Shown in pieces: positions 1-8,540 of a stretch of DNA of 64,000 nt. Source of the stretch: Asaia bogorensis (lineage in GTDB: Bacteria > Pseudomonadota > Alphaproteobacteria > Acetobacterales > Acetobacteraceae); contig NZ_UEGO01000034.1 in assembly GCF_900465345.1 (NCBI RefSeq), positions 1 through 64,000 on the forward strand, in the 5' to 3' direction. The number at the start of each line of letters is the position of its first letter. Position 1 is the stretch's first letter. The position numbers and the translations under genes are program-made. The notes beneath the pieces are model-generated. The model was not told the origin of the DNA, searched no databases, and saw only the letters and a list, made by a program, of their open reading frames with translations.

Positions 1-671
1 TCCCCTATGCGCCCCCGCCTGCTGCGATCGCCATTGATCTTGCACCCGAGCCCGCCAGTATTCCTTCTCCGCCCCAGGAGCGGCCGCCCGGGCCACCTCA
101 GGTCGCCACGCCGGAACTGCCCGCACCTGAAAAACCTCCCGAGATCATGGCTCCTCCGTCGCCCGCCCCCCTGCCGCCCGTGCCGGTGCCTGCCAAAATC
201 AAGGTGCCGCCGGTGCGTCGCAAGGTAACGCCCACACCGCCCGTACCGCGCCACGTCGCTCCACTCGTGCCAACGCAGTCGACAGCGAATGCCGCACCCC
301 CACCTTCGGATGCGCCCCCCTCGGCCGTATCGGCCACCAGCGCCAAGGGAGCGCCTTCGACGCGGGAAATGTCACAGGCCAAGGCAAGCTGGCAGGGCAG
401 TCTTCTGGCGCGGCTTGAACGCTTCAAGCGCTATCCGGCACAGGCACAGGCCGAGCATCAGGAAGGAACCGTGATGCTGCGCTTTACGATGGACCGCAAA
501 GGCCATGTGCTCTCGGCCAGTCTCGTCAGACCGACCGGCTATGCCCTGCTGGATGACGAGACCCTCGCGCTTGTCCGGCGCGCCGAGCCTCTGCCCGCCC
601 CGCCCGATACCATACCGGGTGCCACGCTGAGCCTTACCGTTCCTGTGGAATTCTATATGGAGGAACATTGA
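1..671 (+). CDS. tonB: TonB-family energy transducer, C-terminal part (5' end outside window)
   Basis: The reading frame is open from the left edge (codons in phase with position 3) to the TGA at 669-671, so the gene starts before the window. The visible part opens with a long Pro/Glu/Lys-rich stretch of the kind that spans the periplasm in TonB. It ends in about 80 residues matching the TonB C-terminal domain: a YPAQA-type motif, VMLRFTMDRKGHV, then a YALLDDETLALVRRAEPLP segment and a final VPVEFY strand. By family knowledge it couples ExbB/ExbD proton-motive force to TonB-dependent receptors, two of which lie in this window. The N-terminal membrane anchor cannot be seen. exbB/exbD may lie upstream, but this cannot be checked here. 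Confidence 0.85.
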   Translation, partial: PYAPPPAAIAIDLAPEPASIPSPPQERPPGPPQVATPELPAPEKPPEIMAPPSPAPLPPVPVPAKIKVPPVRRKVTPTPPVPRHVAPLVPTQSTANAAPPPSDAPPSAVSATSAKGAPSTREMSQAKASWQGSLLARLERFKRYPAQAQAEHQEGTVMLRFTMDRKGHVLSASLVRPTGYALLDDETLALVRRAEPLPAPPDTIPGATLSLTVPVEFYMEEH

Positions 672-762
672 TCGAACGGCCTGACCCTGGATGTCTGGGC
701 GAAAAGGCGACCTGAACGCCGCCGCCCGGAACGGTCTGCAATGATCACATGTCGGGCAGCCT

Positions 763-776
763 GCCCCGGGTGGGGC
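763..776 (+). terminator. Possible terminator hairpin after tonB
   Basis: GCCCC (763-767) and GGGGC (772-776) can pair around a GGGT loop about 90 bases downstream of the tonB stop. No clear T-run follows, so this is weak. Apart from it, the 672-904 spacer shows nothing I recognise. Confidence 0.3.
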
Positions 777-904
777 CCGCTGTTCTTGCGCGGGCGCCGT
801 CTTGCCCTCACAATACCACCGCATGATGGCAGTAAACCAAAAGCCTCCGCTACGGCACCGACAATACGCCTCCTGTCCAGCTAACCTGACAGCGTGACGG
901 CCTG

Positions 905-2128
905 ATGCGCCAAACCCCCGACACCCCAGACACATCGCCTGTCCTGAACGCGCGTCCAACGGCCGACGCGGCAGGGACGACGCCAACCGGCCGGTTTGAG
1001 ATCATCCCGCCCCCTGATCGCATGACGCAGGACATGGCATCTCCCCCGGCACGACTCGTCCTGACGGGATCCTGGCTTAGTCATGATTCAGCGCTGCCGG
1101 ACTGCACGGTTGAGGCACTCGCGCCGATGGGCAAGGCCACCACACTGACCTGCGATGTCTCTGGCGTCACGGGCTGGGATACCGGGCTGATCGCATTTTT
1201 GTGGGATGTGCGCCGCCTGTGCGATGCGTCACAGCGCGTGTTCGACACTACGTCCCTGCCGCATCCGATGCAGCAATTGCTCGATTTGCTTCCTGATCAG
1301 GCTGGCCCCGCGACGCCGAGGAGAAAACCCCGCCAGCCCTTCCTCGAACATGTCGGGGGCAAAGCGATTGATGTATTCGCCGAGACAGGCATCGTTGCCG
1401 GCATGGCCTCACGCACGGCGCTGGCCGCGTTCCGCTCGCTGTTCCGGCGTGTTGGCCTACGGCGTAGTGACCTCTTTTCCGATCTGTTCAACGCAGGCCC
1501 GTCAGCACTGTTGATCGTCGGGGTCGTCAATTTTCTCGTCGGGGCCATTCTGGCCTTCGTCGGTGCCGTACAGCTGCAGAAATTTGCCGCAGGTATCTAT
1601 GTCGCCAGTCTGGTCGGCATTGCGACCGTGCGCGAAATGGCAGCGGTCATGACGGCCATCATCATGGCCGGGCGCACAGGCGGGGCCTATGCCGCACGCA
1701 TATCCACCATGCAGGGCAATGAGGAAATCGACGCGCTGAAGGTTTTCGGCATCTCGGTTTCTTCCTATCTCATCCTGCCCGCCGTGCTCTCGCTCGTCGT
1801 CACCATGCCGTTTCTCTATCTCTATGGCTGCCTGATTGGCATGCTGGGTGGTTATGTGGTGGCCATATCGATGCTCGACATCACGAGCCTTGGCTATTTT
1901 CATCAGACCGTCATTGCCTTTGGCATCGGCCAGTTCATCTTTGGTTTCATAAAGAGCATCGTTTTTGGCGCATTCATCGGGCTGACGAGCTGCCGCATCG
2001 GCCTCAAGGCAGGGCGATCGGCGGCAGATGTCGGTATTGCCGCAACGCGGGCCGTGGTGATTGGCATCGTCGGGGTCATTGCACTCGATGCCATCTTTGC
2101 TGTCATCGCCAATAGTCTGGGGGTCTGA
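905..2128 (+). CDS. mlaE: MlaE-family ABC transporter permease with fused N-terminal STAS-like domain
   Basis: The protein has 407 residues, about 150 more than a plain MlaE permease. Residues ~40-125 look like a STAS/MlaB-type domain (LVLTGSW..., TTLTCDVSGVTGWDTGL). The remainder is a classical MlaE permease with several hydrophobic segments and the conserved region around AAVMTAIIMAGRTGGAYAA. In the Mla family the permease works with an ATPase, an MCE protein and a lipoprotein to move phospholipids between the outer and inner membranes. The N-terminal domain probably replaces a separate MlaB, since no mlaB gene is present. The gene leads an operon: mlaF starts 3 bases after its stop. Whether net transport is retrograde is not readable from sequence. 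Confidence 0.88.
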   Translation: MRQTPDTPDTSPVLNARPTADAAGTTPTGRFEIIPPPDRMTQDMASPPARLVLTGSWLSHDSALPDCTVEALAPMGKATTLTCDVSGVTGWDTGLIAFLWDVRRLCDASQRVFDTTSLPHPMQQLLDLLPDQAGPATPRRKPRQPFLEHVGGKAIDVFAETGIVAGMASRTALAAFRSLFRRVGLRRSDLFSDLFNAGPSALLIVGVVNFLVGAILAFVGAVQLQKFAAGIYVASLVGIATVREMAAVMTAIIMAGRTGGAYAARISTMQGNEEIDALKVFGISVSSYLILPAVLSLVVTMPFLYLYGCLIGMLGGYVVAISMLDITSLGYFHQTVIAFGIGQFIFGFIKSIVFGAFIGLTSCRIGLKAGRSAADVGIAATRAVVIGIVGVIALDAIFAVIANSLGV

Positions 2129-2131
2129 GCC

Positions 2132-2926
2132 ATGAGCCACGAGACAGACACACAGCCCCCTGCTCCCGCCATCCTGACAATGCAGGACGTGACCCTCGCT
2201 TTCGGCCCCAAAATCATCCAGTCGCATATCGATCTATCGGTGCGGCGGGGCAGCATTTTCGCGGTGATGGGGGGCTCGGGCTGCGGCAAATCCACCCTGC
2301 TCAAAAGCATGATCGGCCTGCTGCGTCCCAGTACAGGCCGCTTCATGGTTGGCGAGCAGGACTACTGGAAAGGCACGGATGCCGATCGCACGCAGATCAA
2401 TCACCGCTTTGGCGTGCTGTTCCAGAGCGGTGCCCTGTGGAGCTCCATGACTGTGGGCGAGAATGTCGCCCTGCCCCTGCAGATGTTCACCTCTCTCGAT
2501 GCCCGGGCCATCAGACGACTGGTGGAGCTCAAACTCGCTCTGGTGGGCCTGCTCGACGCCATCGATCTCGCACCGTCGGAAATCAGCGGCGGCATGCGCA
2601 AGCGCGCCGGCCTTGCACGCGCTCTGGCCCTAGACCCCGATATCCTGTTTTTCGACGAGCCCTCTGCGGGGCTCGATCCGATCACCTCAGCGCGTCTGGA
2701 TGACCTCATCCTTAATCTGCGTGACGGTCTGGGCGCGACCATCGTCATCGTGAGCCATGAACTGCCCAGTCTGTTCAGTATCGCAGACGATGGCATCTTT
2801 CTCGATGCCATCACCAAAAGACCCATCGCGCACGGCTCGCCGCGCTTTCTGCGCGATCACTGCGACGACAGTCAGGTCCATGCTTTCATGAACCGGCAAC
2901 GCAACGAAGAAGGATCCCCCTCATGA
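2132..2926 (+). CDS. mlaF: MlaF-type ABC transporter ATP-binding protein
   Basis: This 264-residue ATPase has an intact Walker A (GGSGCGKST, residues 47-55), a signature region ISGGMRKRAGLARAL near 152-166 as in MlaF/Ttg2A proteins, Walker B ILFFDE (172-177) and an SHE-type switch histidine (VSHELP). It should energise the MlaE permease on the cytoplasmic face. It follows mlaE by 3 bases and overlaps the mlaD start through ATGA, so it is translationally coupled in the middle of the operon. The signature ISGGM instead of LSGGQ is normal for this family. Confidence 0.92.
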   Translation: MSHETDTQPPAPAILTMQDVTLAFGPKIIQSHIDLSVRRGSIFAVMGGSGCGKSTLLKSMIGLLRPSTGRFMVGEQDYWKGTDADRTQINHRFGVLFQSGALWSSMTVGENVALPLQMFTSLDARAIRRLVELKLALVGLLDAIDLAPSEISGGMRKRAGLARALALDPDILFFDEPSAGLDPITSARLDDLILNLRDGLGATIVIVSHELPSLFSIADDGIFLDAITKRPIAHGSPRFLRDHCDDSQVHAFMNRQRNEEGSPS

Positions 2927-3885
2927 ACAGGCAAGCCCTTGTCGGCGCATTCGTGCTGGGTGGTATGGCCCTCATGGTGGCGGCCTTTGTCTTTTTCGGC
3001 AATTTCCATCCGTTCACCCATACAGATCGGGCGGTTCTGATCTTTCGTGGGTCAACCAACGGTCTCTCTGTGGGTGCACCGGTCAATTTCCGTGGCGTTC
3101 AGGTCGGCGCGGTCGATCGCATTGCCATCGAATACGATCCGAAAAACCGCGAGGCCTATATCCCGGTCTATGTCACGCTGCGACGCGACGATATTCTGGT
3201 GGCCGGGCAGAAGCATGGCCATCTTCCGAGCCTGAAAAGCCTCGTCGATCATGGTCTGCGCGGTGAGATGAACCTCAAGAGCTTTGTCACGGGCACGTCG
3301 CAGATCGATCTCGACATCTCACCCAATACGCCGGCAATCCTGCATCCCGAACTCACGAACGAAACCGAGATCCCGACGCGCCAATCGTCCATTCAGGCCA
3401 TTACCAACACCATCACCCATCTGCCTTTGCGCAAGCTTAGCGATGACGCGGCTGCAACAATCGCCATCATGCACCATCTGGCAGAGATGCTCGATGAGCG
3501 CCTGCCGGCCCTTGCCGACAACCTGCAACAGACATCGCAGAGCACACGCGCGACACTCGATGCCGCCCATGACATGATCACAGCCGTCCAGCCGCAATTG
3601 CTGCGCACCCTGGCCAGCGTGGACCGGCTGGCCACGACCGGGTCCGATCAATTGACGGCGCGCGGGCAGGAATTGCGTCTGCTGCTGCAAAACAGCCGCG
3701 AAACCATGGTGACCGCCAACAAGACGCTGTCGAACCTGCAAGGCATGACCTCACCCCGCTCGATTGATCGCGCCAATCTGGATGCCAGCTTGCGCGATAT
3801 TGCCTCGGCGGCTGCAGCGTTGCGCGGCTTTGCCAATGATGTGGAGCGCAACCCGCAACTTCTGCTGACAGGACGCCGCCAATGA
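2923..3885 (+). CDS. mlaD: MlaD/MCE-family lipid-transport protein
   Basis: The 320-residue protein begins with one membrane anchor (ALVGAFVLGGMALMVAAFVF) followed by a single MCE domain (roughly residues 40-130: GLSVGAPVNFRGVQVGAV). Its C-terminal half is long and helix-rich, with leucine/glutamine-rich stretches such as LADNLQQTSQSTRATLD. In the family this is the periplasmic lipid-binding component, forming a ring on the permease. The start overlaps the mlaF stop (ATGA), and the stop overlaps the next start the same way. The extended helical C-terminus is longer than in E. coli MlaD and closer to MCE proteins whose tail forms a channel. That comparison is inference. Confidence 0.88.
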   Translation: MNRQALVGAFVLGGMALMVAAFVFFGNFHPFTHTDRAVLIFRGSTNGLSVGAPVNFRGVQVGAVDRIAIEYDPKNREAYIPVYVTLRRDDILVAGQKHGHLPSLKSLVDHGLRGEMNLKSFVTGTSQIDLDISPNTPAILHPELTNETEIPTRQSSIQAITNTITHLPLRKLSDDAAATIAIMHHLAEMLDERLPALADNLQQTSQSTRATLDAAHDMITAVQPQLLRTLASVDRLATTGSDQLTARGQELRLLLQNSRETMVTANKTLSNLQGMTSPRSIDRANLDASLRDIASAAAALRGFANDVERNPQLLLTGRRQ

Positions 3886-4448
3886 AAACGCGCCAGCTTA
3901 TTCCGGCCATCGCTCTGGGCCTGCTGACGGGCTGTGCCTCGGCGCCCGTACAGTTCTATACAATTGCCCCGGATCCGGGCACGGCCTTACCGGCAGGCAC
4001 AGGAACGGCGGTGGTCTATGTTCCGCGTATCGTCATGCCGGACTATCTGGATACACAAGACATCCTGGTCCGTGATGGCAGCCGATTGATACGCAGCAGC
4101 AACGGACGCTGGGCCAGCCGCCTGTCGCAATCAGCGACCGATCTGATCGTGGCACGCCTTTCGCAGGACTGGCCGCAACGCACGGTCACGGCCCACTCAC
4201 CGCTGGAAACCCCGGAGTCACGCCTGAGCATCACAATTGAACGTATGGATCTGACCAGGCAGGGTCAGGCTATTCTGCTCGCCTCATGGACTGATCTGCC
4301 CGGCGACGAGTCCCGCCCTGCGCGTCAGGGCCGTGCCAGTCTGACCGTGCAGGGCAGTGTGGCCGATGATGCGGCCAAGGCAGCCCTGCTGCAGAAACTG
4401 TTCGAGCAATTGGCTGACCGCATCGCCAGCCCCTCGCCACCGCGCTGA
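3882..4448 (+). CDS. ABC-type transport auxiliary lipoprotein (PqiC/YmbA-like)
   Basis: The 188-residue product has a lipoprotein signal ending in a clear lipobox (ALGLLTGC, Cys ~18). Then comes VQFYTIAPDPG, the hallmark N-terminal strand of the PqiC/ABC-type transport auxiliary family, and a region VVYVPRIVMPDYLDTQDILVRDGS matching that family's core. It is the last gene of the mla-like operon, overlapping mlaD by ATGA. It most likely provides the outer-membrane contact of the lipid-transport system. Partner choice is inferred from operon position. Confidence 0.85.
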   Translation: MKTRQLIPAIALGLLTGCASAPVQFYTIAPDPGTALPAGTGTAVVYVPRIVMPDYLDTQDILVRDGSRLIRSSNGRWASRLSQSATDLIVARLSQDWPQRTVTAHSPLETPESRLSITIERMDLTRQGQAILLASWTDLPGDESRPARQGRASLTVQGSVADDAAKAALLQKLFEQLADRIASPSPPR

Positions 4449-4506
4449 GGCCATTAGTACTGAACCGGCCCTCTGGTAAAATACCCCCAGCGCGGACACC
4501 ATTGAC

Positions 4507-4519
4507 GGCTCAAGGAGCC
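4507..4519 (+). terminator. Probable terminator of the mla operon
   Basis: GGCTC-AAG-GAGCC followed by TTAT lies about 60 bases after the last mla gene. The stem is short (5 bp), so confidence is moderate. Confidence 0.4.
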
Positions 4520-4814
4520 TTATCGGGTTGGTGTCGTGCCGCTACTCCAGGGGCCTGACCATGATTCGTCGAGGTTTGATCTGGTCCCTGAGCAGCCAGT
4601 GTCAGCCTATCAGGAGAGATCCTATCTGGCGTCTGTCGAACCAAAGCCCGGACAGGCAGTGCGGACGAGACAGCGTCACGCATAAACAGCAACTTACGGC
4701 TCACCCCAGTTGCATAAAGCATGTGGGCGCAGGGACTGAAATTCGAGAGCCTGTCGCCAGTCAGACCGTACGTTCCCACCCCGGCTCAATCGAGATCGGC
4801 TATGCCTGCGTATT
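4520..4814. other. Intergenic stretch with no recognised gene
   Basis: Between the mla operon terminator and the end of idnD there are about 300 bases with no reading frame I can assign. A long plus-strand frame running through here into idnD is antisense to that gene and has no family features. I see no tRNA, repeat or insertion-sequence end. Confidence 0.4.
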
Positions 4815-5837
4815 TTACAGCGTCAGAAGTACCTTCATGGCCTCTTTGCGATTTGACGCCAGATCAAATGCCTCTCTCGCCTTATCGAGCGCAAAACGAT
4901 GGGTCACGAGGGCAGAGAGATCGGCCTTGCCGCTATCGATCAACTCAACGGCGAGGGCAAATTCCTCGCGGAACCGGAATGACCCGACCCAGTTCAATTC
5001 ACCCGCCACGACCCGACTTTGCGGCAGGGTCACATCGTCGCCGAGACCAAGCTGCACAATGGTTCCGCAAGGGCTCATCAGATCGATCCCGCTCCTGAGT
5101 GCCTGCTCATTGCCTGAACACTCGATCATCACATCGACCTGCCCCTTGAGGGCCGCAAGCGCATCAGGATTGTCGCGTCCGTTGATGACCTCGTCCGCCC
5201 CTGCTTCGCGCGCAATCACAAGCGGCTCAGGCAGGACATCCGTGACGACCACCCGCCGCGCACCATTCAGCCGCGCAGCGATCGCAACAAGCGTTCCGAT
5301 TGGGCCGGCCCCGGTGACGAGAACCTTTTTGCCGAGCAATGCCCCTGCCCGATTTACGGCATGAAGCGCGACCGCGAAGGGTTCGGCCAAGGCAAGATCA
5401 GCGGGTGATTTCTCAAAACCCCTGACGCATTGCACGGCCTTGCAAACCAGTTCCTGCCGGAAGGCACCGTCCACATGCGGGTTGCGCATGGCGCTGCCGT
5501 AAAAGCGCATATCAGTGCAGTGGTTGGACAGCCCCGACAGACACATGGCGCAGTGACCGCAGGCCAGTCCCGGATTGACGGCCACAACATCGCCAATCGC
5601 GAGCCCCTGCACGTCCGGAGCTTTTTGCGCAATGCGCCCGGCAACTTCGTGTCCAAGCACCATCTTGTGGCGGATGCGCACCGCGCCAAAACCACCATGA
5701 TGATAATAATGCAGGTCTGAGCCGCAAATGCCCCCTGCTTCAACACGCACCATGACTTCGCCTGCCCCAAGGGGGGGCGTCTCAAAGGCTTCAAGACGCA
5801 GGTCACGGGGTGCGTGAATGACGAGAGCTTGATTCAT
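4815..5837 (-). CDS. idnD: Zinc-dependent L-idonate 5-dehydrogenase / sorbitol-type dehydrogenase
   Basis: The 340-residue protein is a medium-chain zinc dehydrogenase. Catalytic zinc ligands are visible as GGICGSDLHYYHHG (Cys38) and GHEVAG (His63, Glu64). The structural-zinc cysteines follow in CGHCAMCLSGLSNHC (93, 96, 99, 107), and the NAD(P) fold carries GAGPIG. Segments such as ICGSDLHYY, NHCTDMRF(Y/F)GSAM and PHVDG(A/G)F match E. coli L-idonate 5-dehydrogenase closely. It would interconvert L-idonate and 5-keto-gluconate, a typical reaction for acetic acid bacteria, although substrate choice within this family is easily mistaken. It is a single minus-strand gene with its own upstream spacer. 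Confidence 0.82.
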   Translation of the reverse strand: MNQALVIHAPRDLRLEAFETPPLGAGEVMVRVEAGGICGSDLHYYHHGGFGAVRIRHKMVLGHEVAGRIAQKAPDVQGLAIGDVVAVNPGLACGHCAMCLSGLSNHCTDMRFYGSAMRNPHVDGAFRQELVCKAVQCVRGFEKSPADLALAEPFAVALHAVNRAGALLGKKVLVTGAGPIGTLVAIAARLNGARRVVVTDVLPEPLVIAREAGADEVINGRDNPDALAALKGQVDVMIECSGNEQALRSGIDLMSPCGTIVQLGLGDDVTLPQSRVVAGELNWVGSFRFREEFALAVELIDSGKADLSALVTHRFALDKAREAFDLASNRKEAMKVLLTL

Positions 5838-6070
5838 CGGTCAGGACGGCCTTTCGCAACGGGTGAAGTGAGAAAGGCAGTGATGCGCCACTTGTTCCGG
5901 TCGCGTTCGCTCAATTAGCCGTGTTTCCGTCTCGACGACGATCGGCTGACTTTAGAAAAGTGGTCATCAGGCCGGCGAATTCGCCCCCCTCTCCCATAGG
6001 TAAGAGACTGTCACATTTATGAGACAGACTGACCGATGGTAAGAGTCGACCCGGCTCGTCCTTTTCACTT

Positions 6071-6106
6071 CATTCCGAGACGACTCTCGGACGCCTCGCC
6101 GGAATG
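6071..6106. terminator. Nested inverted repeat after the small lipoprotein gene
   Basis: CATTCCG (6071-6077) pairs with CGGAATG (6100-6106), and inside it CCGAGA (6075-6080) can pair with TCTCGG (6085-6090). It lies just downstream of the minus-strand stop at 6116, so a terminator is plausible. There is no strong T-run. Confidence 0.35.
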
Positions 6107-6115
6107 AAAGGACGA

Positions 6116-6259
6116 TCAGTTGCAGGTATGCAGGACCGATTTTGCGCTCGTCACCTGATAGGAGGTGGCCGTCGGATCATTGGCGCAGGCCGCATGATCG
6201 ATCCCGTTACAGGAAGTGAGAGCGAGTGCGCCCACCAGAAATGCCATCAATTTGCCCAT
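6116..6259 (-). CDS. Small 47-residue lipoprotein, function unknown
   Basis: A short minus-strand frame encodes a 47-residue protein that begins MGKLMAFLVGALALTSC, which is a compact lipoprotein signal with a lipobox LTSC at Cys17. About 30 hydrophilic residues follow, with further cysteines at 25 and 46 that could form a disulphide. An AAAGGA ribosome-binding site sits about 8 bases before the ATG. The size and signal resemble entericidin-like lipoproteins, but the mature part does not match one I recognise. It lies between anmK and idnD on the same strand, with spacers on both sides, so it is probably transcribed alone or as an operon tail. Confidence 0.62.
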   Translation of the reverse strand: MGKLMAFLVGALALTSCNGIDHAACANDPTATSYQVTSAKSVLHTCN

Positions 6260-6402
6260 GCTCGGTCCATCCTTTGTTACAGGTCATCAACGCACCAGCC
6301 TGCACAGAGTGTCAATCGGGGTCAGTCGAGATCCGCATCACGCCTTGGGGATGGCTGGACTGACGCGATAAAAGAACGCGCAGACCCACGCCCGCAACAC
6401 CC

Positions 6403-7599
6403 TCAACGGGCGAACGCCCCTGCAAGAACCGACGACGGCACGAGGGCTGAACAGCTCAGCCTGCCCCCCGAGCCGAAACCGGGCGCCCCTGTGATGCCAG
6501 GCGATGAGAGCGGCAAGCCGCGCAAGCTGCGCATGGCGAGAAAGGCGAAGCACTCCGCCTCGACCATATCGCCATTCCACCCCAATGCTTCCACCGGCGC
6601 GACCGTGCCCGGCAAATTCTGGCCGAGCGCCTGCATGATCGACGGATTGTGACGCCCTCCCCCGCACACAAACCAGCCACGCGGCACCTCTGGCAGGACG
6701 CTTTGGGCAATACTGCGCACCGTGAATGCCACAAGGGTCGCGGCGCCATCCTCTGCCCCCAGGCCCGACACGCGCTCCAGCGCCATCGCAAAAGCCTGCC
6801 GATCCAGCGATTTGGGCAGGGGCCGTGCGAAAAAAGGATCGGCCATCAGACTGGCCAGAATAGCCTGATCGACCTGCCCCGCACGCGCCAGAGCGCCATC
6901 CCGGTCGCACGCCACGCCTGTATGGCGCAGGGCCCAGTCATCGAGCAGCGCGTTCCCCGGGCCAGTGTCGCCTGCCAGTATGGTCCCATCCGCCCCGACG
7001 AAGGTGACATTGGCCACGCCGCCGATATTGAGGATCGCCACGGGCCCCTGCATATCGCCCAGACAGGCCGCATGATACCAAGGTGCCAAAGGGGCGCCCT
7101 GCCCGCCTGCCGCGACATCGGCCGAACGAAAATCATGGATGACCGGCAGCCCGGTCAGATGGGATAGACGAGAGGCATCACCCATCTGCCATGTCCGCCC
7201 CCGTTCCGGCGCGTGATAGAGTGTCTGGCCATGAAACCCGACAAGATCGGCCGTGCCTTCCTGCTCCAGCACCTGCTGCACGGCCCGCACATGGGCATCG
7301 GTCAACTCACGCTCGACCGCCCTGAATTCTTCCGGCAGGGCGTCGAGCGTCTCACCGGCAAAGGCGGCTGCCTGGCCGAACAGGGCATAAACACGCTCAC
7401 GCAACGAGGCCTCATAAGGCAAACTGAGCGCAGCGCCGCGATACCGTACGCTCACGCCATCCGTCTCGATCAGGGCAGCATCCACCCCATCGAGCGATGT
7501 ACCGCTCATCAGCCCGATCACGCGCAGAAATCTGCCCGCGCCTTCAGATCTGCCGTCATGCCCCGTTGGGGGCCCGTCATCCTGTCGGGACGGGATCAT
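6403..7599 (-). CDS. anmK: Anhydro-N-acetylmuramic acid kinase
   Basis: The 398-residue protein carries the AnmK opening signature LMSGTSLDGVDAAL (residues ~31-44), followed by GFHGQTLYH, NIGGVANVTF and ACDTGPGN-like (LAGDTGPGNALLDDW) motifs of this ASKHA-fold kinase. It opens and phosphorylates 1,6-anhydro-MurNAc to MurNAc-6-phosphate, feeding MurQ. Its ATG overlaps the murQ stop (ATGA), so the two are co-translated. A short N-terminal extension of about 25 polar residues precedes the conserved core; a downstream start is possible, but the overlap favours this one. Confidence 0.93.
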   Translation of the reverse strand: MIPSRQDDGPPTGHDGRSEGAGRFLRVIGLMSGTSLDGVDAALIETDGVSVRYRGAALSLPYEASLRERVYALFGQAAAFAGETLDALPEEFRAVERELTDAHVRAVQQVLEQEGTADLVGFHGQTLYHAPERGRTWQMGDASRLSHLTGLPVIHDFRSADVAAGGQGAPLAPWYHAACLGDMQGPVAILNIGGVANVTFVGADGTILAGDTGPGNALLDDWALRHTGVACDRDGALARAGQVDQAILASLMADPFFARPLPKSLDRQAFAMALERVSGLGAEDGAATLVAFTVRSIAQSVLPEVPRGWFVCGGGRHNPSIMQALGQNLPGTVAPVEALGWNGDMVEAECFAFLAMRSLRGLPLSSPGITGAPGFGSGGRLSCSALVPSSVLAGAFAR

Positions 7600-8540
7600 G
7601 AATCGGTCTCTGTCTCGCGGCCCAGTATCGCATGCAGATCACCCCCATGCGTCCTCAGGGCGAGTTCGGCCTCCTCGAGCGTCATGCCGTGACGGAGCAG
7701 CACAGCACGTTTGACATTGCCATCAGCCTGTTTCAGCGCATTCCCGATCTCCGCGTCGGTTCCCCCGGCAATGCGGCGCACCATGCCGATCGCACGCCGC
7801 GCCAGCTTGGCGTTGGTGACACGCATATCCACCATCAGCCCCTGATAGACATGCCCGAGACGGATCATGAGCGTGGTCGAGAGCAGGTTGAGCGCTGCTT
7901 TCTGCGCCGTCCCTGCCTTGAGCCGTGTCGAGCCCGCAACCGCTTCGGCGCCTGTTGGCAGTGCAATGCCAAGCTCGGCCTCACGCAGCAGGCGACCCTC
8001 TGCCACGCAGCTTATGCCAATGGTAAGCGCGCCCTTGCTGCGCGCGAAACCGAGCGCCGCGCAACTGTAAGGCGTGTTGCCGCTCGCCGCGATGCCAAAC
8101 ACCACGTCATCGGGACCCACATGGTTGGCGTCCATCTCAGCACAGGCCGCCTTCTCATCATCTTCGGCACCCTCGGCAGCCTGCGATACGGCGGCACTGC
8201 CTCCTGCCAGCAGCATCACCAGCTTCTCCGGCGGCCAACCATAGGTGGGAGTCAGTTCCACCCCGTCCTGCATACCTACCCGGCCCGCCGTGCCGGCACC
8301 GACATAAAAGAGCCTTCCTCCCCGCCGCAAACGCGGCAGGGCCGCCTCGACGACTGCTTCAAGCGATGGAACAGCCGCCCGGACAAGCGCCGTGGCCGCC
8401 ATCTGCGCTTCAGCCAGCGCATCGAGGATCGTTGCCGTCGGCCAAAGCTCGATCGTGGCGTAGCGCGGGTCCTGCTGCTCCGTCTGGAGTTTCTCCACAG
8501 CGTGCTTCTGCGGAAGGATATCTGACGGTGTTTCAGTCAC
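7596..8540 (-). CDS. murQ: N-acetylmuramic acid 6-phosphate etherase
   Basis: I place the start at the GTG at 8538-8540. An AGGAG site sits about 8 bases upstream, and the resulting 314-residue length fits the family; a longer frame exists upstream but runs into the symporter gene. The product shows the SIS-domain etherase features GGRLFYVGAGTAGRVGMQDG, ELTPTYGWPP and SGNTPYSCAALGFARSKGA. It removes lactate from MurNAc-6-P to give GlcNAc-6-P in cell-wall recycling. The GTG overlaps the symporter stop by 8 bases and the murQ stop overlaps anmK, so the three genes form one operon. Confidence 0.92.
   Translation of the reverse strand: MTETPSDILPQKHAVEKLQTEQQDPRYATIELWPTATILDALAEAQMAATALVRAAVPSLEAVVEAALPRLRRGGRLFYVGAGTAGRVGMQDGVELTPTYGWPPEKLVMLLAGGSAAVSQAAEGAEDDEKAACAEMDANHVGPDDVVFGIAASGNTPYSCAALGFARSKGALTIGISCVAEGRLLREAELGIALPTGAEAVAGSTRLKAGTAQKAALNLLSTTLMIRLGHVYQGLMVDMRVTNAKLARRAIGMVRRIAGGTDAEIGNALKQADGNVKRAVLLRHGMTLEEAELALRTHGGDLHAILGRETETDS

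Noticed and set aside
372-986. 204-residue minus-strand frame opposite tonB
   Set aside because: It lies antisense to a clear TonB domain, has no recognisable motif and is the mirror of GC-rich codon usage.
1502-2227. 241-residue minus-strand frame over mlaE/mlaF
   Set aside because: Antisense shadow of two well-supported genes, with highly charged low-complexity composition.
4528-5364. 278-residue plus-strand frame
   Set aside because: It runs from the spacer into the antisense strand of idnD and is full of Arg/Ser runs typical of shadow frames.
7632-8525. 297-residue plus-strand frame opposite murQ
   Set aside because: Mirror of murQ, which has full family motifs and operon coupling.
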